From Adlercreutzia faecimuris (GTDB lineage: Bacteria > Actinomycetota > Coriobacteriia > Coriobacteriales > Eggerthellaceae), in contig NZ_JAJMLW010000002.1 of the NCBI RefSeq assembly GCF_022669055.1, positions 434,001-498,000 on the forward strand: a stretch of DNA of 64,000 bases, in the 5' to 3' direction. The notes under the pieces were generated by a model. The model was given only the letters and a program-made list of their open reading frames with translations, made no database searches and was not told the DNA's origin. The translations under genes were made by a program, and so were the position numbers. Shown here piece after piece: positions 58,016 through 64,000 of this stretch; position 1 is the stretch's first letter, and every line of letters starts with the position of its first letter.

Positions 58016-58636
58016 ATGCCCAAGGTCATCGACGAGCGGAGGCGGCGCGAGCGCATCGCCGAGGCGGTATGGGCGATCGTGGCGCGCGACGGCCTCGAGG
58101 GCGCCACGGTGCGCGCCGTCGCGGCGGAGTGCGGGCTGTCGGCCGGGGCCGTGCAGCACTCGTTCCGCAGCCAGGCCGAGCTGCAGCGCTTCGCCATGGA
58201 GCTGGTCGTCGAGCGCGCCGCGGCCCGCATCGACGCCACCGGCCGCCGCGCAGCGCCCGACGCCGCCACGGGGTCGGGGGCGTCGGCGCTCAAGGCGGTC
58301 GAGGCCGTGCTGTCGGAGCTGCTCCCCCTCGACGCCGAGCGCCTGGCAGAGGCGCGCGTGTGGGCCGCCTTCTCGGCGGCAGCGCTCGCCGACCCCGCGC
58401 TCGCGCCCCTCAGCCGCCGGATGATCGCCGTCGTCGAGGGGCTCTGCGCGCGCTGCCTCGCCCAGCTGCGCGCCGACGGGGCGCTCGGGCCCGCTGCCGG
58501 CGATGCGCTCGCGGCGCCCGCCCTGCGCGCGCTCGTCGACGGCCTGACCGTCGGGCTGCTGGCCGACCCCTCCCCCGCCGCGCGCCGCCAGGCCCGCGCC
58601 GTCCTCCACGCCCACCTCGAGTCCCTGCGCCCCTAG
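58016..58636 (+). CDS. TetR-family regulator
   Basis: A 206-residue repressor: RRRERIAEAVWAIVARDGLE, GATVRAVAAECGLSAGAVQH SFRSQAEL is the HTH, and VDGLTVGLLADPSPAARRQA is in the C-terminal ligand domain (TetR_C_6/BetI-like). The start is ATG 58016 (GAAGGGGG upstream). It is convergent with the DHA2 MFS exporter gene, its possible target. Confidence 0.88.
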   Translation: MPKVIDERRRRERIAEAVWAIVARDGLEGATVRAVAAECGLSAGAVQHSFRSQAELQRFAMELVVERAAARIDATGRRAAPDAATGSGASALKAVEAVLSELLPLDAERLAEARVWAAFSAAALADPALAPLSRRMIAVVEGLCARCLAQLRADGALGPAAGDALAAPALRALVDGLTVGLLADPSPAARRQARAVLHAHLESLRP

Positions 58637-58688
58637 CGCGAGACGTGCCCGGCGTCACGCGGCCCGCCCAGCGTGCGCCCGGCCGCGC

Positions 58689-60455
58689 CTACTCCCCCTG
58701 GCCGCCGTGGTCGATCGTCTTGGCCAGCGGGTGCTCGCGCAGAAGCAGCATCAGCCCGAAGGCGGCCACCATGAGCGGCACGAACCACAAAAACAGCGGC
58801 ACGAGCGCCTCGGAGTAGCCCTGGGCGATGGCCGCCTGGGCCGCGGCCGGCAGCCCGTCGACGGCGCTCGGCGTGAGCGTGGCCAGCGACAGGTTGTCCA
58901 CGTGCGGCATCTTCCCCGCCAGGTCCGCCGTCAGCCGCGCCGTGAACAGCGCGCCCACCAGCGACGTGCCCACCGACGAGCCGATCTGCCGGAAGAAGTT
59001 CTCCGACGCGGTGGCCGTGCCCACCAGCGTGTGCGGGAACTCGTTCTGCACCACCAGCACGAGGATCTGCAGCCCCAGCCCGATGCCGAGCCCCAGCACG
59101 AGCAGGTCGGCCACGGGCACCCAGATAGGATCGCCCACCTGGAGCCGCGAGAGCAGCCAAAACCCCACGGCGCACACGGCGCCCATGGCCACCGGCATCC
59201 ACTTGTAGCGCCCCGTGCGCGAGGCCAGCCAGCCGGTGCCCGTGGTGGTGACGAGGATGCCCGCGCTCATCGCCGTGCACACCAAGCCCGCCATCTCGGG
59301 CGACAGCTTGTCGACGATCTGGAAGTACGTCGGCAGGTAGTTGACCGACCCGATGAAGCCGATGTTGAGCAGAAGCCCCGTCAGGCAGCACAGCACGAAG
59401 TTGCGGTTGGAGAACAGGGGCAGCGGGATGATCGGCTCGCGGGCGCGCCGCTCGGCCAGCACGAAGGCGATGGCCGCGGCGATGGCCAGCGCGAGCAGCC
59501 CGCAGATCTGCCAGCTGGCCCAGGCGAACCGCACGCCGCCCCAGGCGAGTCCCAGCACGAGCGAGGTGACGGCCACGGTCAGCGCCGCCGACCCGGCCCA
59601 GTCGATGGCCGGGCGCCCCGCCCGCCGCGGCGACGTCGGCAGGCACAGCCCCAGCACCACGATGGCGAGCACGGCCATGGGGACGGTGAACCAGAAGATC
59701 CAGCGCCAGCCCGTCACCTGAACGAACCAGCCGCCCAAAAGCGGCCCGAGCACGTTGGACACGGCGAAGACCGACCCCATCACGCCCATGTAGGTGCCCA
59801 GCTTGCGCGGCGGCACCACGTCGGCGATGGCCGCCTGCGACAGGATGATGAGGCCGCCCCCGCCCAGGCCCGACACGCACCGCCCGGCGATGAGCATCCC
59901 CATGCCCGTCGCCAGCCCGCATATCACCTTGCCGGCCGCGTAGACGCCGAGCGCCCCCATGAGCAGCCCCTTGCGCCCGATGAGGTCGCCGAGCCGCCCG
60001 TAGAGGGGCATCGTGATGGTGGAGGTGAGGATGTAGGCGGTCGAGACCCACTGCATCATCTCGACGCCGCCCAGATCGCCCACGATGGTGGGCAGCGCCG
60101 TGGCCGCGATGGTCTCGGACAGCGAGCTGATGAACATGGCCAGCATGAGCCCGAGGAAGACCAGCGCCAGCTGCCGCCCATGCACCCCGCCGGAGGGGGA
60201 AGGCGCGTCCGATGCGGAAGCAGGGGGAGAGGACGGGGAAGCCGCGCCGGGCGCGAAAGAGACGGCGGACGCGGGCGCGGATGCGGCCGGCGCGGGCGCG
60301 GATGCGGCCGGCGCGGGCGCCGGGGCGCCGGATGCGGCCGTTCCGGGCGCGTCCCCCGCGGGCGGGTTCGTCGCCGCCGTGCCGGGGGACGCCGCCCCCG
60401 CCTTCGCCTCGCTCGTCATCTTCCCCGCCTTCCGCCGCGTCCGCCAGGTCTTCAT
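58689..60455 (-). CDS. DHA2-family MFS multidrug transporter (14 helices)
   Basis: A 588-residue drug/proton antiporter of the EmrB/QacA type. The first ~75 residues are an Ala/Pro/Ser-rich disordered tail with APAPAASAPAPAASAP repeats. Fourteen helices follow from LALVFLGLMLAMFISSLSET. Motifs: ISSLSETIAATALPTIVGDL (helix 1), LYGRLGDLIGRKGLLMGALG (loop 2-3) and ISGxGGG-like CVSGLGGGGLIILSQAAIAD. The start is ATG 60455: TAGAAT ends only seven bases upstream with GAGGGG between, so the mRNA leader is minimal. ATG 60419 is an alternative. Confidence 0.9.
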   Translation of the reverse strand: MKTWRTRRKAGKMTSEAKAGAASPGTAATNPPAGDAPGTAASGAPAPAPAASAPAPAASAPASAVSFAPGAASPSSPPASASDAPSPSGGVHGRQLALVFLGLMLAMFISSLSETIAATALPTIVGDLGGVEMMQWVSTAYILTSTITMPLYGRLGDLIGRKGLLMGALGVYAAGKVICGLATGMGMLIAGRCVSGLGGGGLIILSQAAIADVVPPRKLGTYMGVMGSVFAVSNVLGPLLGGWFVQVTGWRWIFWFTVPMAVLAIVVLGLCLPTSPRRAGRPAIDWAGSAALTVAVTSLVLGLAWGGVRFAWASWQICGLLALAIAAAIAFVLAERRAREPIIPLPLFSNRNFVLCCLTGLLLNIGFIGSVNYLPTYFQIVDKLSPEMAGLVCTAMSAGILVTTTGTGWLASRTGRYKWMPVAMGAVCAVGFWLLSRLQVGDPIWVPVADLLVLGLGIGLGLQILVLVVQNEFPHTLVGTATASENFFRQIGSSVGTSLVGALFTARLTADLAGKMPHVDNLSLATLTPSAVDGLPAAAQAAIAQGYSEALVPLFLWFVPLMVAAFGLMLLLREHPLAKTIDHGGQGE

Positions 60456-60530
60456 CCCCTCGATTCTAGCGACCGCCTCCCGGCGCCCCGGACGCCGCAC
60501 GCCACCGGGCGCCGTCCCGTTGCGCGGCCG

Positions 60531-61451
60531 TCACCGGGCGGAGGGCGGCGCGACGCTCACGAGGACGATCATGGCCACCATGAGGACGAGCCCGCCGGCG
60601 TCGGCGGGGCTGACGGCGGTCCCGAGCCACAGGGCGGCCAAAAGCGTCGCGCTCGCGGGCTCGACGGCGCCGAGCAGCCCGCCCGTCACCGGCCCCACGG
60701 CGGCCACGCCGACGAGGTAGAGCCCGAAGGCGGCGAAGGTGCCGAGCGCGCCGACGCCCACCGCCAGCACGGCGATGCCGGCGGCGTCGAGGGGGACCAG
60801 CGCGGGAGGGGCGCCCCACAGCCCGCCGGCCAGCCACAGCGCGACGGCCACGGCGGCGCTCGCGACCATGCTGCAGCCCACGACGGGCAGGCTCCCGAAG
60901 CGGGCGTAGAGGCGCTTGGGGTACATGATGTAGAACGCCACCGCCACGGCGTTGGCGAGCCCCCACGCCAGGCCGTCCGCCGGCAGCCGCAGGGCGCCCG
61001 GGTCGCCCTGGGTGGCGATGAGCCAGGTGGCGGCCAGGGCGCAGGCGAGCCCTGCGGCCTCCCGCGGGCGCGGCAGCGCGCGGGCCCGCAGACACGAGAC
61101 GACCATGATGATGACGATGCCCAGGCTCTGGAGCACCGTGGCCGTGCCGGCGTTGGTGGCCCCCACCGAGGCGGCGAAGGTGATCTGGCTGAGGAAGAGG
61201 GCGACGCCGAAGAGGCAGACGGCGCGCACGGCCGCGCCGTCGCCCAGGATGGCGGCCACGGCCCGGCGGTGGCGCGCGGCCAGCAGCACGGCGAAGAGCG
61301 CCGCGGCGATGAGGGCGCGGGCGGCCGTGACGAGGGAGGGCGTCACGCCGTAGCCGTCCAGCAGGAACTGCGCGCACGCGCCTGACACGCCCCAGAGCGA
61401 CGCCCCGGCCAGCGCGCAGGCGAGCCCGCGGCCGTATCCCAAGCGTGTCAC
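60531..61451 (-). CDS. EamA/DMT-family exporter
   Basis: A 306-residue, ten-helix metabolite exporter (RhtA/YdcZ-like) with two EamA repeats. The first repeat starts GLACALAGASLWGVSGACAQ and ends with ATWLIATQGDPGALRL; the second has GLYLVGVAAVGPVTGGLLGA and VEPASATLLAALWLGTAVSP, the family's conserved late block. The start is GTG 61451 after GGAAGGAGGAGG; the longer frame runs into the mfd gene region and is not used. Thirty-one bases separate it from mfd, so the two may be co-transcribed. Confidence 0.9.
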   Translation of the reverse strand: MTRLGYGRGLACALAGASLWGVSGACAQFLLDGYGVTPSLVTAARALIAAALFAVLLAARHRRAVAAILGDGAAVRAVCLFGVALFLSQITFAASVGATNAGTATVLQSLGIVIIMVVSCLRARALPRPREAAGLACALAATWLIATQGDPGALRLPADGLAWGLANAVAVAFYIMYPKRLYARFGSLPVVGCSMVASAAVAVALWLAGGLWGAPPALVPLDAAGIAVLAVGVGALGTFAAFGLYLVGVAAVGPVTGGLLGAVEPASATLLAALWLGTAVSPADAGGLVLMVAMIVLVSVAPPSAR

Positions 61452-61482
61452 GCCTCCTCCTTCCCGCCGCCTGCGCGGCCCG

Positions 61483-64000
61483 CTACTCGGCGCCCTCGCC
61501 CTCGCCCTCACCTGCGTCCTCACCGCGGCGCCGGGCGCGGGCGGCGCGACGGGCGGCCAGGCGCTCGCGGGCGGCCTCGCCCCGCGCCTCGGTGACGGCT
61601 CGCCGCCCCGCGCGGCCCCCGGCCACCGCCGACGCATCGCGGCCGGGCGCCTCCCGCGCCGCGTCCGCCTCCGCCGCGCCACGTGAGCCGCCGCCGGCGC
61701 GCCCGACGCCCGCGCTCCCCAGCCCGTCGCGCGGGATGGACGACGCGCCGCCCGCGCGGGAGGTGCGCACCACGCTGCTCGTCCCCGAGGTGCGACCGCG
61801 CGCGTAGCTCGCCCGCGGCCGCCCCCGGCCCTCCTCGGGCGCATCCGCGCCACGCCGCCCGGCCGCGGCGCCCGCGCCCGCTCCACGCCCCTCGGGCGCG
61901 CCAGCCGCACAGCGCGCGCCACCCGCGCCACCCGCGCCCGCGCCGCCCGCGCCGCGCCCCTGGGGCGAGCCCGCGCCCGCTGATGTTTCACGTGAAACAC
62001 TTGTTCCCTTATCACACGACATTGCGACAAGCGCGCCATCACCCGCGCCGCCGCCATCGCCCGCCGCACCCGACGCGCCATCGCCCGCGCCCGCCGCGCC
62101 CTCCCCCGCGAGCTCGGCCAGGTAGGCGGCCACCGGGGCCAGCAGGTTGTCACGCTCTTCCAGCTTGAAGTGGCGCACGGGCAGCGTCAGCTTGCGGCGA
62201 TCGGCCACGTAGCGGCCGCCGGCGCGGTGCAGCTCCTTGAGCGCATCGCGCGGGACGGCCACCGGCTCCACCACCAGCTTGCCGCCGGTCACCGACACCG
62301 TGCGGATGCCGTGCTCGGCCGCGAAGGCCCGGATGCGCGCCTTCGCCATGAGGTTGCGCGCCGCGGCGGGCATGTCGGGCCGCGCAGCGGCCAGATCCCC
62401 CTCGAGCGCGTCCACCGCGTCCACGGTGGCCGCCGAGGCGATCCGCCGGTACCACAGCACCCGCTCGTCGGCGTCCGGGATGTACTCCTCGGGCAGGTAG
62501 GTGTGCCCCGGCACGTTCACCGTGATGTCCGACAGCGCCGGGGGCAGCCCGTCGACCGCCCCGTCGCCCTCGCGGGTGGCGGCCACGGCCTGAGCGAGCA
62601 TCTGGGCGAACAGGTCGAAGCCCACGGCCGACATGTTGCCGGACTGCTCGGCGCCCAGAAGGCTCCCCGCCCCGCGGATCTCCAGGTCGCGCATGGCGAT
62701 GCGCATGCCGCTGCCGAGGTCCTGGTGCTCGTCGATGGCGGTGAGCCGCGCGGTGGCCTCCTCGGTCAAGGGCACGTTCTCGGGGAACATGAAGTAGGCG
62801 TAGGCCTGGGCGGACGAGCGGCCCACGCGGCCCTTGAGCTGGTACATCTGCGCCAGCCCCAGGCGCTGGGAGTCCTCGATGATGAGCGTGTTGGTGTGCG
62901 GGTTGTCGATGCCGCTCTCGATGATGGTGGTGGCCACCAGCACGTCGAGCTCGCCGGCGGCGAAGTCCTCCATCACGCGCTCGAGCTCCTCCTTCGACAT
63001 CTGGCCGTGGGCCACCCCCACCCGCGCCTCGCCGGCGGCGGCGTGCACGCGCGCCACGGCGTCCTCGATGGACCGCACCCGGTTGGACACGTAGTACACC
63101 TGCCCGCCGCGGCCCAGCTCGTAGCGGATGGCGGCGCTCACCACGTCGGGGTCCCACTCCCCCACGTGCACCTTCACCGGCCGCCGCTCGTCGGGCGGCG
63201 TCAGGATGAGCGACATGTCGCGCACGCCCGACAGCGACATCTGCATGGTGCGCGGGATGGGCGTAGCCGACAGCGTCAGCACGTCGATGGACTCGCGCAG
63301 GTTCTTCAGCTGCTCCTTGTGGCCCACGCCGAAGCGCTGCTCCTCGTCGATGACGACGAGCCCCAGGTCATGCGGGTTCACGTCGCGCGAGAGCAGCCGG
63401 TGGGTGCCCACGAGCACCCCCACGCTGCCGTCGGCGAAGCCCTTGAGGGCGGCGGCCTGCTGCTCGGGGGTGCGGAAGCGCGAGAGCACCTCCACGTCCA
63501 CGCCGAAGGGCTCGAAGCGCTCGCGGAAGTTGACGTAGTGCTGCTGCGCGAGGATGGTGGTCGGGCACAGCACCATCACCTGCTTGCCGTCCTGGGTGGC
63601 CTTGAAGGCGGCGCGCAGGGCCACCTCGGTCTTGCCGAAGCCCACGTCCCCGCAGATGAGGCGGTCCATCGGCTTGGCCGACTGCATGTCGGCCTTCACG
63701 TCCGCGATGGCCGCCAGCTGGTCGGGCGTCTCCGCGTAGGGGAACGCGTCCTCCATCTCGCGCTGGGCGGCGGTGTCGGGGCCGAAGCGGTGGCCCTGGG
63801 TGGCGGCACGGCGCGCGTAGACGTCCACCAGGTCGAAGGCGAGCTTGCGCGTCGCCTTGCGCGCCTTGGCCATCGCCCGCGACCAGTCCGACGTGTTGAG
63901 CCGCGTGAGCCGCGGGCTTCCCCCCTCGGGCCCCACGTAGCGCGTCACGCGGTCGAGCTGCTCCACCGGCACGAACAGCTTGTCGCCCTCGGCGTACTCC
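61483..64000 (-). CDS. mfd: Transcription-repair coupling factor Mfd, N-terminus off window
   Basis: SF2 translocase that removes stalled RNA polymerase and recruits UvrA. The 5' part is beyond the right edge; the visible 839 residues begin at the RNA-polymerase-interacting/helicase region (KLFVPVEQLDRVTRYVGPEG). RecG-like motifs: CGDVGFGKTEVALRAAFKA (Walker A), LVVIDEEQRFGVGHKEQLKN (DEEQ box), LTLSATPIPRTMQMSL and QLKGRVGRSSAQAYAYF. The C-terminal TRCF domain ends near RRKLTLPVRHFKLEERDNL. After LAPVAAYLAELAGEG comes an unusual ~195-residue Gly/Ala/Arg-rich disordered tail, in which a parS site is embedded (encoding VSRET). Confidence 0.95.
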   Translation of the reverse strand, partial: EYAEGDKLFVPVEQLDRVTRYVGPEGGSPRLTRLNTSDWSRAMAKARKATRKLAFDLVDVYARRAATQGHRFGPDTAAQREMEDAFPYAETPDQLAAIADVKADMQSAKPMDRLICGDVGFGKTEVALRAAFKATQDGKQVMVLCPTTILAQQHYVNFRERFEPFGVDVEVLSRFRTPEQQAAALKGFADGSVGVLVGTHRLLSRDVNPHDLGLVVIDEEQRFGVGHKEQLKNLRESIDVLTLSATPIPRTMQMSLSGVRDMSLILTPPDERRPVKVHVGEWDPDVVSAAIRYELGRGGQVYYVSNRVRSIEDAVARVHAAAGEARVGVAHGQMSKEELERVMEDFAAGELDVLVATTIIESGIDNPHTNTLIIEDSQRLGLAQMYQLKGRVGRSSAQAYAYFMFPENVPLTEEATARLTAIDEHQDLGSGMRIAMRDLEIRGAGSLLGAEQSGNMSAVGFDLFAQMLAQAVAATREGDGAVDGLPPALSDITVNVPGHTYLPEEYIPDADERVLWYRRIASAATVDAVDALEGDLAAARPDMPAAARNLMAKARIRAFAAEHGIRTVSVTGGKLVVEPVAVPRDALKELHRAGGRYVADRRKLTLPVRHFKLEERDNLLAPVAAYLAELAGEGAAGAGDGASGAAGDGGGAGDGALVAMSCDKGTSVSRETSAGAGSPQGRGAGGAGAGGAGGARCAAGAPEGRGAGAGAAAGRRGADAPEEGRGRPRASYARGRTSGTSSVVRTSRAGGASSIPRDGLGSAGVGRAGGGSRGAAEADAAREAPGRDASAVAGGRAGRRAVTEARGEAARERLAARRAARARRRGEDAGEGEGEGAE
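61984..61999. promoter_or_regulatory. parS (ParB binding) site 7, inside mfd
   Basis: Identical to the consensus TGTTTCACGTGAAACA. It lies in the coding sequence of the low-complexity tail of Mfd, about 4.5 kb from site 6. Confidence 0.92.

Overview
The window is 64 kb of high-GC DNA. Its gene content is typical of an anaerobic gut actinobacterium of class Coriobacteriia, most likely family Eggerthellaceae: molybdopterin oxidoreductases paired with small Fe-S proteins, a multihaem cytochrome c, LuxR regulators with many membrane helices beside a Tat-exported flavoprotein, a bile salt hydrolase, class 3 fructose bisphosphatase, DUF5692 and DUF6773 membrane proteins, and an EFR1-type flavodoxin-ferredoxin. 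This assignment is inferred from gene families; no rRNA or tRNA gene was found to confirm it.

Layout. (1) 1-9.4 kb, all on the minus strand, is part of an integrative conjugative element. Read in the direction of transcription it has two small HTH proteins, a replication HTH protein, a DnaC-like helicase loader, two accessory proteins, the VirD4/TraG coupling protein, a Maff2-like subunit, PrgI, VirB4 and the start of a CD1108-like wall hydrolase. Relaxase and integrase are not in the window. (2) 9.9-13.4 kb is an SOS-type module: a Y-family DNA polymerase behind a Gram-positive LexA box, a DUF6504-like protein, an unknown protein and a YedK/HMCES (SRAP) protein. Matching GGGGTCAATTTGACCCC-type hairpins flank the module. 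(3) 13.5-19.5 kb is a decaying region with small ORFs, a hairpin-rich AT-rich stretch, an AbiEii toxin relic, a deleted LuxR gene, a truncated P-loop gene fused tail-to-tail to a truncated flavoprotein gene, and a LuxR gene with two in-frame stops. (4) 19.6-25.7 kb has an intact pentahaem-type cytochrome c, a GNAT, a K+ uptake operon (two TrkA-type RCK proteins, TrkH and a kinase-less KdpD-like sensor) and a double-MarR regulator. (5) 25.8-39.5 kb is redox metabolism: two molybdoenzyme/Fe-S pairs, a bile salt hydrolase, a rhodanese, an ABC transporter broken by a truncated IS3 element, the EFR1 protein and a TetR regulator. (6) 39.7-54.8 kb carries housekeeping and stress genes (XpaC/TelA, AraC/GyrI, a PIN toxin-antitoxin pair, DUF5692/TetR, fbp, VOC, MFS). 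(7) 54.8-64 kb holds seven ParB-type parS sites, together with a double GNAT, thpR, a TetR/MFS pair, an EamA exporter and the C-terminal part of mfd. This suggests the chromosomal origin region.

Two observations deserve most attention. One is a dispersed family of about 200-bp inverted-repeat elements (three copies, at 20.5, 31.2 and 40.6 kb) whose arms co-vary within each copy. The other is the parS cluster. I did not find a clear-cut new multi-gene system. The SOS module and the kinase-less sensor encoded with TrkH/TrkA are the most interesting gene-level arrangements.
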